Source: Gammaproteobacteria bacterium (GTDB taxonomy: Bacteria; Pseudomonadota; Gammaproteobacteria; Steroidobacterales; Steroidobacteraceae). From it: a stretch of 64,000 nucleotides of DNA. The notes below the pieces were generated by a model. The model had not been told where the DNA came from, did not search any database, and was given only the letters and a program-made list of their open reading frames with translations. The stretch lies in the NCBI GenBank assembly GCA_016874235.1, contig VGUJ01000002.1, positions 183,086 to 247,085 of the forward strand, read 5' to 3'. This document shows, piece by piece, positions 1-11,921 of this stretch (positions are counted from its first letter, which is position 1; every line of letters begins with the position of its first letter). The position numbers were made by a program, and so were the translations under genes.

Positions 1-170
1 CGAATTCAACCCCGGCGCGCACCTGAACCCCGTCCGCGGGGACGCAAGAGCACCTCCGTGTGGGCTCGCGCGCGCCATCCCTGGCGCGCGCCGAGCTCAC
101 AGGGATGTGGTTTTGGCGTCCCCTTCGTGCAGGGTTCAACTGGGGCGCCGAATCGACCGTAATCCGAAGA
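1..170. other. Intergenic region downstream of pcm, no gene supported
   Basis: No reading frame here resembles a known protein and the window edge cuts the region. Its only clear structure is a GC-rich hairpin at 65-95. On the minus strand it lies downstream of the pcm stop codon, so it is probably the 3' flank of the surE-pcm transcript or the space before the next gene outside the window. Confidence 0.5.
65..95. repeat. GC-rich hairpin downstream of pcm
   Basis: A perfect 10-bp inverted repeat, GCGCGCGCCA (68-77) and TGGCGCGCGC (82-91), closes a 4-base loop. It is extended by CTC/GAG after a single-base bulge. No T-tract follows on either strand, so it is not a standard intrinsic terminator, but it could stall polymerase or protect the 3' end of the surE-pcm mRNA. 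Confidence 0.45.
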
Positions 171-842
171 TCAACTGGCCGCAATGACTCCTGCTTGAAG
201 CGGCACAAACGACACCACCCCAAGCTTCTCTTTCTCGTACCCCTGCTCACGTCGCGTGATACGCAGGAGTTCCTGTTTACCCTCGCCGCCCACAGGCATG
301 ACGAGACGTCCGCCCACAGCGAGCTGTTTGAGCAGCGCATCAGGCACAGTCATTGGTGCTGCAGCGACGAGGATGCCGTCATAAGGCGCGTGCGATTTCC
401 ATCCTTCGAACCCATCGCCATGTCGAAACTTCACGTTCTTGATACCGAGTTCTTTGAGCCGTGACTTCGCTCGTGCGAGCAGCGGCTCGATACGCTCGAT
501 GGTGTAGAGCTTGGTGACGAGGCTCGAGAGGACAGCGGTTTGATACCCGCATCCCGTGCCCACCTCCAGCACGTTCTCGCGCGGTCCGCCATCGAGCAGG
601 GCCTCGGTCATGCGCGCCACGATGTAGGGCTGCGAAATCGTCTGCCCGAATCCGATCGGCAAGGCGGTATCTTCGTACGCTCGACTCGCGAGCGCCTCGT
701 CGACAAACAAATGTCGCGGCACGTTACGGATGCGCTCCAGCACGGCAGGCAATTTGACGCCCTGCTCCATCAATCGCTGCACCAACCGCTCGCGGGTGCG
801 CGCCGAGGTCATGCCGATACCGCTGATCCGCGAGTCCATCAT
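171..842 (-). CDS. pcm: Protein-L-isoaspartate O-methyltransferase
   Basis: Repairs age-damaged proteins in the cytosol by methylating L-isoaspartyl residues with S-adenosylmethionine. The SAM-binding glycine loop [12 protein letters not shown] lies near residue 95, preceded by the family stretch [19 protein letters not shown]. About 223 residues is a little over the usual 208-215. The first in-frame start is TTG at 845, but the ATG at 842 overlaps the surE stop as TGATG and is the better choice; another ATG follows directly. It is co-transcribed with surE, the common gammaproteobacterial pairing; the usual nlpD/rpoS neighbours are not visible. Confidence 0.95.
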   Translation of the reverse strand: MMDSRISGIGMTSARTRERLVQRLMEQGVKLPAVLERIRNVPRHLFVDEALASRAYEDTALPIGFGQTISQPYIVARMTEALLDGGPRENVLEVGTGCGYQTAVLSSLVTKLYTIERIEPLLARAKSRLKELGIKNVKFRHGDGFEGWKSHAPYDGILVAAAPMTVPDALLKQLAVGGRLVMPVGGEGKQELLRITRREQGYEKEKLGVVSFVPLQAGVIAAS

Positions 843-1597
843 CAAGCGATGCCCTGCAACCAGTCGTGCACGGTCTCGAGCGCCGGGTGGCGCGTGAGAT
901 CGACCTGCAGCGGCGTCACCGAGACATAGCCTTCGGCCACCGCGTTGAAATCGGTGCCGACGCCATCGTCCTGACCTTCACCCGCCATACCGACCCAGTA
1001 CACCTCACGTCCGCGCGGATCCATGCTCTTGACCGAACGCTCGGCGCGATGACGATGCCCGAGACGCGTCGACTTGAAGCCCTTGAGCTCGCTGAACGGG
1101 CGATGCGGTACATTAACGTTGAGGATCATGTTGCGATCGAGCGGATGCGTCAGCAGTCGCTGCACGATGAGCCTTGCGACCTTGGCCGCTGCCGAATAAT
1201 CCATCTCCCCTGTCTCGGGTCGACGCAACGAGAACGCGACGGTCGGCAAACCGAGGAAACGCCCTTCGATGGCCGCAGCGACCGTACCCGAGTAGAGCAC
1301 GTCGTCGCCCAGGTTCTCGCCATTGTTGATACCCGAGACGACCATGTCGTGTTCGAAATCGAAGAGTCCGGAGATGGCGAGGTGCACGCAATCGGTGGGC
1401 GTGCCCGTCACGAAATGGCAATTTGGCTCGTACTCCGTGACCCGCAAGGGGTGCTCGAGGGTCAGCGCGTTACTGGCACCGCTGTGGTTCCGCTCCGGGG
1501 CGACCAAGGTGAGTTCAGAGAGACCTGTGAGCGCCTGACGCAAGGCAATGATGCCCGGCGCCCGATACCCATCATCGTTGCTCACGAGGATTTTCAT
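842..1597 (-). CDS. surE: 5'/3'-nucleotidase SurE
   Basis: Stationary-phase survival phosphatase acting on nucleoside monophosphates, divalent-metal dependent, cytosolic. The N-terminus [16 protein letters not shown] carries the family NDDG metal-binding motif, followed by [15 protein letters not shown] and [20 protein letters not shown]. The frame stays open upstream to 1873, but that part has no SurE similarity and overlaps the divergent Smr gene. ATG at 1597 gives 251 residues, the usual family length. The stop overlaps the pcm start. An AT-rich stretch at 1631-1638 can serve as -10 on both strands. Confidence 0.95.
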   Translation of the reverse strand: MKILVSNDDGYRAPGIIALRQALTGLSELTLVAPERNHSGASNALTLEHPLRVTEYEPNCHFVTGTPTDCVHLAISGLFDFEHDMVVSGINNGENLGDDVLYSGTVAAAIEGRFLGLPTVAFSLRRPETGEMDYSAAAKVARLIVQRLLTHPLDRNMILNVNVPHRPFSELKGFKSTRLGHRHRAERSVKSMDPRGREVYWVGMAGEGQDDGVGTDFNAVAEGYVSVTPLQVDLTRHPALETVHDWLQGIA

Positions 1598-1608
1598 CGA
1601 GCTGTATC

Positions 1609-1638
1609 TTGGAGACCTGTGGAGTCGGACAATATACT
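1609..1638 (+). promoter_or_regulatory. Sigma70-type promoter for the Smr-domain gene
   Basis: The -35 element TTGGAG (1609-1614) and -10 element TATACT (1633-1638) are 18 bp apart. This predicts a start near 1645, about 20 bases before the ATG at 1665. Read on the minus strand, the same AT stretch gives TATATT (1636-1631), placed to serve surE, so the two divergent promoters may overlap. Confidence 0.5.
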
Positions 1639-1664
1639 GAAACCCCGGATTCCGAGGTAGCAGG

Positions 1665-2198
1665 ATGCGCAAGCCCTCAGAGGATGACATTCGGGCGTTT
1701 CGCGACGCGGTGAAGGGAACTCGACCGCTCAGCGTCACGCCGCGCGTGCGCCCGAAACGCCCCAAACCGAAGCCCCGCGCGCATTTTCGTCGTCTCGGCG
1801 AGGCCGAGGTGCTCGAAGACAGTCTGCAGCTGAGCCCGATCGACCTCGAAGTGGAGTTCGGCGAGGAGCTCACCTATCGCCGATCGGGAATTCAGGACGC
1901 CGTGATGCGACGACTGCGCCGCGGCTATTACCGCGTCGAATCGGAACTCGATCTGCACGGCCTGACCGTCCCGGAGGCCAAGAGCGCGATGCGCGATTTT
2001 CTCGCCCGGGCGATCGCGAGGCAGTATCGCTGCGTGCGCGTGATCCACGGCAAGGGCTTAGGCTCAGGGCCGCGCGGACCCGTGATCAAGCAATCGGTGA
2101 ACGTGATCTTGCGCCGCACCGACGCGGTCGTCGCCTTTTGCACCGCGCGACCCATCGACGGCGGTACGGGTGCCATCTACGTACTCCTGAAAAGCTGA
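1665..2198 (+). CDS. Smr (MutS2 C-terminal type) domain protein
   Basis: A 177-residue protein with a basic, proline-rich N-terminal third (PKRPKPKPRAH) and a C-terminal Smr domain at about 85-177. The domain shows the two hallmark motifs ELDLHGLTVPEAK and VIHGKGLGSG. Stand-alone Smr proteins of this layout (YdaL/SmrA, SmrB/YfcN groups) are endonucleases; SmrB acts on mRNA at collided ribosomes. Which subfamily this belongs to cannot be decided by eye. It is transcribed alone, divergent from surE and convergent with the isomerase gene 65 bp downstream. Confidence 0.85.
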   Translation: MRKPSEDDIRAFRDAVKGTRPLSVTPRVRPKRPKPKPRAHFRRLGEAEVLEDSLQLSPIDLEVEFGEELTYRRSGIQDAVMRRLRRGYYRVESELDLHGLTVPEAKSAMRDFLARAIARQYRCVRVIHGKGLGSGPRGPVIKQSVNVILRRTDAVVAFCTARPIDGGTGAIYVLLKS

Positions 2199-2263
2199 GC
2201 CGCCGCCACCGCGCGATCGCATCAACGGGATGACATCATCGCAGCGACCTCATCGTGGCGAGG

Positions 2264-3031
2264 TCAACGCGGCGCGAGTAATCTCGCCATGCGCTCGCGT
2301 GTTTCGTCGGTCACCCAGCCTTCGGCCATCAGCGACTCGAGTGACTCGGGGGGCGAATCAAATAATCGCCGCAGATCGGCGCGCACTAGATTGCGCGTGC
2401 GGGCGTACGTCTTGGGGGGCAAGGCGATGAGTTCGTGGGCGAGCGCAAGGGCGCGCGTGACCACCTGGTCGGGTGAAACCACCTCATCGACGAGCCCCGC
2501 CTCGAGCGCTTCGTCGCTGCGCAGCATGACACCCCGCGGCAACAGCGCGGCTGCTCGCCGCGTGCCGACGAGCCGCTCGTACACCCGATAGATGAGTTCA
2601 CCCGGGTAGAGGCCCACCTGCACTTCGTTGAGCCCGATCCGAAACTCTCCAGCGGGCATGATGCGGTAATCGCAGAGCACCGCGATCACTGCACCGCCTG
2701 CGGGACTGTGCCCCGTGATGGCCGCGATGATCGGCAGCGACGACTCGACGAGTCGTCGCTGCAGCGCAGCGAAGGCGAGTACCAAACCCTTGGCGGAGGT
2801 CTCGCCTGCCGTCACTTCGCGTACGTCGAGACCCGCGCAAAAGAGACCGGGTGACCCTGAGATCACGATCGCCCGAGGGGCCGAAGCCGCCTGCGCGGGA
2901 TCGACCGCCGCCGTCATCGCCTCGGCGATTTTTTGATCGAGCGCTTCGATGAGCGCTCGGTTGAGCGCGTTGACGGGCGGTCGAGCCAAGCGCAACTCGC
3001 GCACGCGTCCGTGATCTTTGACCTCAATCAT
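2264..3031 (-). CDS. Crotonase-fold enoyl-CoA isomerase (delta3-delta2 type) or hydratase-like protein
   Basis: A 255-residue crotonase superfamily protein. The oxyanion-hole segment GLFCAGLDVREV is near residue 70. The segment GHSPAGGAVIAVLCDYRI lacks the first catalytic glutamate of true enoyl-CoA hydratases (valine occupies that place), while IGLNEVQVGL keeps the second. This single-glutamate pattern and the PAGG/CDYRI wording match delta3-delta2-enoyl-CoA isomerases, which move double bonds during beta-oxidation of unsaturated fatty acids. The start is ATG 3031, behind GGAGGACGAAC and overlapping truD by 8 bp. It is the last gene of the long minus-strand block, an unusual partner for truD. 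Confidence 0.8.
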   Translation of the reverse strand: MIEVKDHGRVRELRLARPPVNALNRALIEALDQKIAEAMTAAVDPAQAASAPRAIVISGSPGLFCAGLDVREVTAGETSAKGLVLAFAALQRRLVESSLPIIAAITGHSPAGGAVIAVLCDYRIMPAGEFRIGLNEVQVGLYPGELIYRVYERLVGTRRAAALLPRGVMLRSDEALEAGLVDEVVSPDQVVTRALALAHELIALPPKTYARTRNLVRADLRRLFDSPPESLESLMAEGWVTDETRERMARLLAPR

Positions 3032-4085
3032 GTTCGTCCTCCGAATGACCGGCAGCGTTCTCGACATCGAGCAGTTCGCGCAGTACCGCCGTCGCAAAAC
3101 TGCCCGGTCGCAGCCTGAAACTCAAGCGCGCCGTGCGCGCAGGCTCGAGCCACTCGAGCGAGAGATCACGTACCGCCACCCGCAGCGGTCTGCGAGCGGG
3201 TTCGAGTCGCGCCTCCTGGAGCGGGTCCACGAACTCCGGGAACCGTGCAAGCACCTCGGATTCGAGCGCCGCGATGTCGCCCCCAACTCCGCCCTCACCC
3301 GTGCCAAAAAGCGGCCCCGTCGGATGGATGTCGAGCATCGCGAGCCGCGAGTGAATCGTCTCATCCACGGCGTCGACCACGAACGTCGAATTGCGTCCAT
3401 CGAGGTTCGCGCGCTCGCCGACTTTGAGTTCGACCCAGCTGCCACCCTGAATTCGTTCGGCCAGCACGGCGTTGAACAGCAGTCCGCGCATCGCAGACCA
3501 CACGAACCCCTGCCCACCGCGACCCGTCTCTGCACGACGCAAGTTCGACAACTCGCGTCCGAAGCGCTGTGGGCCAAAATAATTGGGTACGCCTGTTCGA
3601 GCGATTTCATTGACCCGACGGTCGAGCATCGCGGCATCACCTTCGAAATCGCGCAGTAAAATTTTGAAGGTGTTCCCGGCAAGCGCACCGCGCGGCAGCT
3701 TGCGGTTGTGCGCATGCGCCTCGATGACCTCGTACCCCTCGCCCTGCACGCCCGCCCAATCGGTCGGTGTGCGGGTCTCGCCCGAACGACCGCGCGCCGG
3801 CACGGTGAACCACTGGGTCGTCACGGCATGACGATCTTTGAGACCGGCGTATCCCACATCCAAATCGCGAACCCCGATGCTGCGCGCAAGCTCGCGCGCG
3901 ACCCAACCGGTATTGGCATTCCGTTTACGCACACGCAGCAAGAGATGTGGGCCCTGTCCGGCCGCTTCGAATCCGAGGTCCTCGATGACCTCGAAATCTT
4001 CAGGCTCCAAACGGATACGCGCACGACCCGCAACGGGCTCCACCGCGCGCGGCGGCGCGAGCGCAAGGCGTTCGACGGGCGTCAC
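3024..4085 (-). CDS. truD: tRNA pseudouridine(13) synthase TruD
   Basis: Isomerises uridine 13 in the D-loop of tRNA-Glu. The 353 residues match the usual TruD length. The catalytic aspartate is D84 in [13 protein letters not shown], and the later motif [12 protein letters not shown] is typical of the family. It starts at GTG 4085 with a GTGA overlap on the ispF stop. The order ispD-ispF-truD is the standard gammaproteobacterial one, but surE does not follow directly; the isomerase and Smr genes lie between. Confidence 0.95.
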   Translation of the reverse strand: MTPVERLALAPPRAVEPVAGRARIRLEPEDFEVIEDLGFEAAGQGPHLLLRVRKRNANTGWVARELARSIGVRDLDVGYAGLKDRHAVTTQWFTVPARGRSGETRTPTDWAGVQGEGYEVIEAHAHNRKLPRGALAGNTFKILLRDFEGDAAMLDRRVNEIARTGVPNYFGPQRFGRELSNLRRAETGRGGQGFVWSAMRGLLFNAVLAERIQGGSWVELKVGERANLDGRNSTFVVDAVDETIHSRLAMLDIHPTGPLFGTGEGGVGGDIAALESEVLARFPEFVDPLQEARLEPARRPLRVAVRDLSLEWLEPARTARLSFRLRPGSFATAVLRELLDVENAAGHSEDEHD

Positions 4086-4555
4086 GCGCGGGTGATCAGA
4101 ACGACCGCCTCGGCCGCCAGACCTTCGCGGCGACCGAGATAGCCCATCTTCTCGGTGGTGGTCGCCTTGAGGTTGACGGCGTCGGCCGCGACCCCGAGCA
4201 GCGTTGCGATGGCGCTGCGAATGGCGTCGCGATGCCCCGAGAGGCGCGGCGCCTCGCAGAGCAGAGTGAGATCGGCGTTGACGATCGAGTAGCCCCGCTC
4301 ACGCAGCAGCGTGACGGCATGAGTGACGAAGCGATCACTCGACGCGCCTCGCCACTGCGGGTCGCTATCGGGAAAATGTTGGCCGATGTCCCCGAGCCCC
4401 GCCGCGCCGAGCAACGCATCGCAGAGCGCATGCAGCAACACGTCGCCATCGGAATGCGCGACGACACCCTGCGAGTGCGGCACACGCACCCCGCCCAGCA
4501 TCACGTGATCGCCCGGCCCGAAGGCATGCACATCAAAACCTGATCCGACTCGCAT
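4082..4555 (-). CDS. ispF: 2-C-methyl-D-erythritol 2,4-cyclodiphosphate synthase
   Basis: MEP pathway step that cyclises the CDP-ME 2-phosphate intermediate. The zinc ligands are D8 and H10 in GSGFDVHAF and the histidine in [13 protein letters not shown]. The C-terminal part [13 protein letters not shown] forms the CDP-binding region. ATG 4555 gives 157 residues and overlaps the ispD stop as TGATG; a GTG one codon upstream is the alternative. It sits directly after ispD, which supplies the preceding substrate. Confidence 0.96.
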   Translation of the reverse strand: MRVGSGFDVHAFGPGDHVMLGGVRVPHSQGVVAHSDGDVLLHALCDALLGAAGLGDIGQHFPDSDPQWRGASSDRFVTHAVTLLRERGYSIVNADLTLLCEAPRLSGHRDAIRSAIATLLGVAADAVNLKATTTEKMGYLGRREGLAAEAVVLITRA

Positions 4556-5307
4556 CACGCTGATCCTCCAGCCGAACCCGCCCGTGCACGCAGTATGCCC
4601 TCAGCGAGCAAAAGATCGGCCATGGTCGTGACTTTGAGATTGGTGGACTCGCCGACGATCATCCGTGGACTCGCGCCGATCCACTCCATCGCCTGCGCCT
4701 CGTCCGTCGGCACCCGCCCCGCCGCCGCCGACGCTCGCAAGGCCGAAAGCAGCGCGCCGAGCCGAAACATCTGTGGGGTCAGCGCACGACAGAGTCCGTC
4801 ACGAGAGACCGTCTCGATACTGACGACGCCCGCGCCCTGCGCACCCCCGCGCTTGAGCGTATCGGCGAGCGGCATCGCGAGCAGTCCGCCCGCTAAAGCC
4901 GACGCGGAGGTACTGTCATCCTGGGCGACGCCGTGACGCAGTGCGGTGACTTCCGCCGCCGTCACGCAGGGCCGCGCCGCATCGTGCACGAGCACCCAAT
5001 CTGAATCACTGGCCCCTCGCGCTCGAAGCGTCTCGAGCGCACCGCGCACCGAATCACTGCGCTCCGCTCCGCCCGGTGCTTCGATCACGGGACACGCGAG
5101 TTTTGAACGAATCGCGGGCCAGTGCGCATCGCCCGCAGCCAGCGCAATGACGAGTCCGCGACACGCCGAGTCCGATGCAAAAGGATGCAAGGCCCACTCG
5201 ATGAGCGTACGGCCCGCGATGGGCAAATACTGTTTGGGCAGATCGGCGCCGAGCCGCTGGCCCCGCCCGGCCGCCGGCATGACGAGCCAGTAGTGCGGGT
5301 CGCTCAA
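4555..5307 (-). CDS. ispD: 2-C-methyl-D-erythritol 4-phosphate cytidylyltransferase
   Basis: Forms CDP-methylerythritol from MEP and CTP. The CTP-binding loop [18 protein letters not shown] is at the N-terminus, and [12 protein letters not shown] is the second family motif near residue 105. It is 250 residues long, slightly above the usual 230-240 because of an alanine/glycine-rich tail. The start is TTG 5307; no ATG or GTG lies between the ftsB stop and the CTP-binding loop, so the rare codon is well supported. The gap to ftsB is 10 bp. Confidence 0.95.
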   Translation of the reverse strand: MSDPHYWLVMPAAGRGQRLGADLPKQYLPIAGRTLIEWALHPFASDSACRGLVIALAAGDAHWPAIRSKLACPVIEAPGGAERSDSVRGALETLRARGASDSDWVLVHDAARPCVTAAEVTALRHGVAQDDSTSASALAGGLLAMPLADTLKRGGAQGAGVVSIETVSRDGLCRALTPQMFRLGALLSALRASAAAGRVPTDEAQAMEWIGASPRMIVGESTNLKVTTMADLLLAEGILRARAGSAGGSA

Positions 5308-5317
5308 GACAAGAGAC

Positions 5318-5650
5318 TCAGCGCTTCGCCGTGCGCGTGGTCAGTGCGTCGCGCGATTCGGCGGGCGCCGTGACGACCTTGGGCACGACCTGATAGAAGG
5401 ATTCGCCGGTCGCGATCATCCCGAGCTCACTGCGAGCACGCTCTTCAATGGCCGTGAGGCCGCTCTTGAGATCGGCCACCTCAGCGGCCAACTGCTCGTT
5501 GCGACGTCGGAGTTCGGAGTTGGTGTCGGCCTGTTGATCGACGGACTGACGCAGTCGGTAGGCTTCGCGGACGCCGTCGTCGGACAACCAGATGCGGTAC
5601 TGGAGCAGCACCGTCAGGCAAACCAACACGCCGGCGAACCATTTCGTCAT
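5318..5650 (-). CDS. ftsB: Cell division protein FtsB
   Basis: Small bitopic divisome protein that joins FtsL and FtsQ. A short cytoplasmic start is followed by a single membrane segment (KWFAGVLVCLTVLLQYRI, about residues 3-20). A periplasmic coiled coil (about 30-75) contains repeated leucine and alanine heptads. Starting at ATG 5650 gives 110 residues and places the helix at the N-terminus as in other FtsB proteins; a GTG at 5680 would add ten residues. It lies between eno and ispD, the position seen in many gammaproteobacteria. Confidence 0.9.
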   Translation of the reverse strand: MTKWFAGVLVCLTVLLQYRIWLSDDGVREAYRLRQSVDQQADTNSELRRRNEQLAAEVADLKSGLTAIEERARSELGMIATGESFYQVVPKVVTAPAESRDALTTRTAKR

Positions 5651-5699
5651 TGGCGACGAATGGTAATCCCGCGATGACACAAAAGAAACCCCTTCTCGT

Positions 5700-9501
<3,802 letters not shown>

Positions 9502-10908
9502 TTAACAAAATCGGCCTTCCCACACCAGCCGTAAACGCCCCTTTGCGCGCTTCGAGCTGACCGTTGGGCGGCCCGTTGCGCGGAATGCCGCAGCCACGAG
9601 CAGATCGGCGACGGCCACCACCGCCGCGGCGCGTGTTTCACCATCGAACAGGATCGGCAACACCTCGCGTTCCCAGGGCGGCAGCGTGGCGACTCTGAGC
9701 AGTTCCTTCAGCGAATGACGCGGTCCACCCACCTCGAGCGCCAGCTTTTCGCCCCCCTCACGCACGCCGACCCAAAGTACCGCAGGAAGAGATTTGGCAG
9801 TCAGGGGCCCATGAGGATCGGCTACGAGTCGCAGCAGGCCCCGACCCCCACCCAGCTCGAAGTGACGCGCCCCCCGCCACCGCCACGCCTGGCGATCGCG
9901 CGGCACCTTCGATTTCGAGGTGGTCTCTCGCATGGCGTAGAGTCGACCTCGAAACCGTCTCACCTCACCGCCGGTCCAGCGCACGAACGGCGTCGCGTCG
10001 GGTCGAGCGGCGGCCAACTCGACCCGGATCCGCTCGAGGTGCACGGCATCGGGCATCGCAAGACCGCGGGTCTGCAACCAATAGCGCAGCACATTGCGCT
10101 GCCGCGCCGCATCGAATTTGGCGAGCCTCGCCAGGTCGACGAGTCCGCCCTCGACGCTCACCCTCGCGAGATCTTCCACCGCAAGCGCCTCGAGCAGGGC
10201 CCGTGCTTCGCCAAGATGCGACGCACTTCGCGAGGCGACGCGCGAGGCGGCAGGCCAGCGTTCACGCAACACGGGCAAGACGCGTCGTCTCAAAAAATTC
10301 CGATCGAAGCGCTCATCGACGTTGCTGTCGTCCTCGACCCACGACAACCCACGCCCACGAGCGAACGATTCAAGCGCGGCTCGTGACTCGTGAAGCACGG
10401 GGCGCACCAAACGCCCTGCGCCAAAGACCGCATCTCGCGGCATCGCAGCCAGGCCCGCCACGCCCGCGCCCCGCATGAGCTGCAGTAACAGCGTCTCGAG
10501 CTGGTCATCTTCGTGATGCGCCGTGAGTAACCACTCGTTTCGGCGCAAGCCTTGGGTGAGCGCCTCGTAGCGCACGCGCCGCGCCTCGGCCTCGAGCGAC
10601 GACCCGCGCGTTCGTGGCACGGCGACACGCCGCACCGACAGCGGAACACGCAGGCCTCGACACAGAGCGCGGCAATGGGAGGCCCATGCATCGGCTTCCG
10701 GGCGCAGACCATGATGCACATGCACTGCACGCAGGGGGACACGACGCCCACGCGATGAACGAGGAAGCTCGGAGAGCGCGACGAGCAAGGCGACCGAATC
10801 CGCCCCACCACTCAGTGCGACGCACCAACCTGAAGGCGCGGCATCGCCCGCGAGTGACTCGAGTTCGCGCGTGAGGCGCTCGAGCAGCAGATCGTGAGAC
10901 GCGCTCAG
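9502..10908 (-). CDS. tilS: tRNA(Ile)-lysidine synthetase, probable CTG start
   Basis: Converts cytidine 34 of the CAU-anticodon tRNA-Ile to lysidine. The PP-loop ATP-binding motif SGGADS lies at about residues 36-41, and the motif [11 protein letters not shown], the fold's usual DNLLET-like segment, follows. No ATG, GTG or TTG lies between the upstream in-frame stop and SGGADS; the first TTG (10788) would delete the catalytic motif. CTG at 10908 follows GAGGAGG by four bases and overlaps the accA stop as CTGA, so it is the likely start. This gives 468 residues, close to other TilS proteins. The C-terminal tRNA-binding domains run from about 230 onward. Confidence 0.9.
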   Translation of the reverse strand: MSASHDLLLERLTRELESLAGDAAPSGWCVALSGGADSVALLVALSELPRSSRGRRVPLRAVHVHHGLRPEADAWASHCRALCRGLRVPLSVRRVAVPRTRGSSLEAEARRVRYEALTQGLRRNEWLLTAHHEDDQLETLLLQLMRGAGVAGLAAMPRDAVFGAGRLVRPVLHESRAALESFARGRGLSWVEDDSNVDERFDRNFLRRRVLPVLRERWPAASRVASRSASHLGEARALLEALAVEDLARVSVEGGLVDLARLAKFDAARQRNVLRYWLQTRGLAMPDAVHLERIRVELAAARPDATPFVRWTGGEVRRFRGRLYAMRETTSKSKVPRDRQAWRWRGARHFELGGGRGLLRLVADPHGPLTAKSLPAVLWVGVREGGEKLALEVGGPRHSLKELLRVATLPPWEREVLPILFDGETRAAAVVAVADLLVAAAFRATGRPTVSSKRAKGRLRLVWEGRFC

Positions 10909-11870
10909 CTCGCCTCCTCAGTGAAGGCACCAAAGCCCGCGAGTCGACGCGAACGCTCAGCAAGCAACGTCTCGCGGGGCTTCGATTGCAACTCGCGCAA
11001 GTGACGCAGAATCGCGTCCTTGACCGACGAGGCCGTCACGGCCGGATCGCGATGCGCGCCCCCGAGCGGCTCGGCGATCACCTCGTCGACAAGCCCGAGC
11101 GAGCGCAGTCGATCGGCCGTGAGGCCCATGGCCTCGGCAGCCGTTTCTTTTTTATCTGCGCTTTTCCAAAGAATCGATGCGCAGCCCTCGGGCGAGATCA
11201 CCGAATAGGTGCTGAACTGCAGCATCAACAAGCGATCGCATACACCGATCGCAAGCGCTCCACCCGAACCCCCCTCGCCGATGACGACACTCACCACCGG
11301 AACTCGAAGTTTTGCCATCTCAAAAAGATTTCGCGCGATCGCTTCACTCTGCCCGCGCTCTTCTGAATCGAGACCGGGGTACGCCCCCGGCGTATCGATA
11401 AACGTGATGAGCGGCAACCCAAACCGATCGGCTAAGTGCATGAGCCGTAGCGCCTTACGATAGCCCTCGGGCTTCGGCATGCCATAGTTGCGACGCACCC
11501 GCTCTTTGGTGTCGCGACCCTTCTGATGACCGATGACCATGACCGCTTCGCCCTCGAGACGCGCGAGCCCACCGACGAGGGCTTGGTCGTCACCGAACAT
11601 GCGATCGCCGTGCAACTCTTCAAAGCCTGAGAACGCCTGCGAGAGATAATCGAAGGTGTAGGGGCGATGAGGATGGCGCGCGAGCTGCGTCACCTGCCAC
11701 GGACTCAACTTCGAAAAAATGCTGCGCGTGAGTTGATCGCTCTTCGACTGCAAGCGCGCGATCTCATCCTGCACGTTGACGCCGGCACCCGCCGTGACGT
11801 GACGCAATTCTTCGATCTTCGCCTCGAGCTCGGCGATCGGTTGTTCGAAATCGAGAAAGTTGAGAGCCAT
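10905..11870 (-). CDS. accA: Acetyl-CoA carboxylase carboxyltransferase subunit alpha
   Basis: Half of the carboxyltransferase that transfers CO2 from biotin to acetyl-CoA, giving malonyl-CoA for fatty acid synthesis. It has 321 residues. The N-terminal [22 protein letters not shown] is the family opening, and [20 protein letters not shown] is the crotonase-like oxyanion region. The order dnaE-accA-tilS is conserved in gammaproteobacteria. Its stop codon is shared with the CTG start of tilS. Confidence 0.98.
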   Translation of the reverse strand: MALNFLDFEQPIAELEAKIEELRHVTAGAGVNVQDEIARLQSKSDQLTRSIFSKLSPWQVTQLARHPHRPYTFDYLSQAFSGFEELHGDRMFGDDQALVGGLARLEGEAVMVIGHQKGRDTKERVRRNYGMPKPEGYRKALRLMHLADRFGLPLITFIDTPGAYPGLDSEERGQSEAIARNLFEMAKLRVPVVSVVIGEGGSGGALAIGVCDRLLMLQFSTYSVISPEGCASILWKSADKKETAAEAMGLTADRLRSLGLVDEVIAEPLGGAHRDPAVTASSVKDAILRHLRELQSKPRETLLAERSRRLAGFGAFTEEAS

Positions 11871-11921
11871 CGGGGCGGAGGTTACGGGGCCGACCCCGTG
11901 CTTTCAACCGTCAAGGTTACG

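Noticed and set aside
60..464. Plus-strand open frame opposite pcm
   Set aside because: No similarity and antisense to the confident pcm gene.
2246..2265. GACCTC/GAGGTC hairpin between the Smr and isomerase genes as terminator
   Set aside because: The stem is only six base pairs with an 8-base loop and no T-tract on either strand.
9502..10788. tilS as an N-terminally truncated or frameshifted gene
   Set aside because: The frame continues upstream through SGGADS to a CTG with a strong ribosome-binding site, so the gene is intact.
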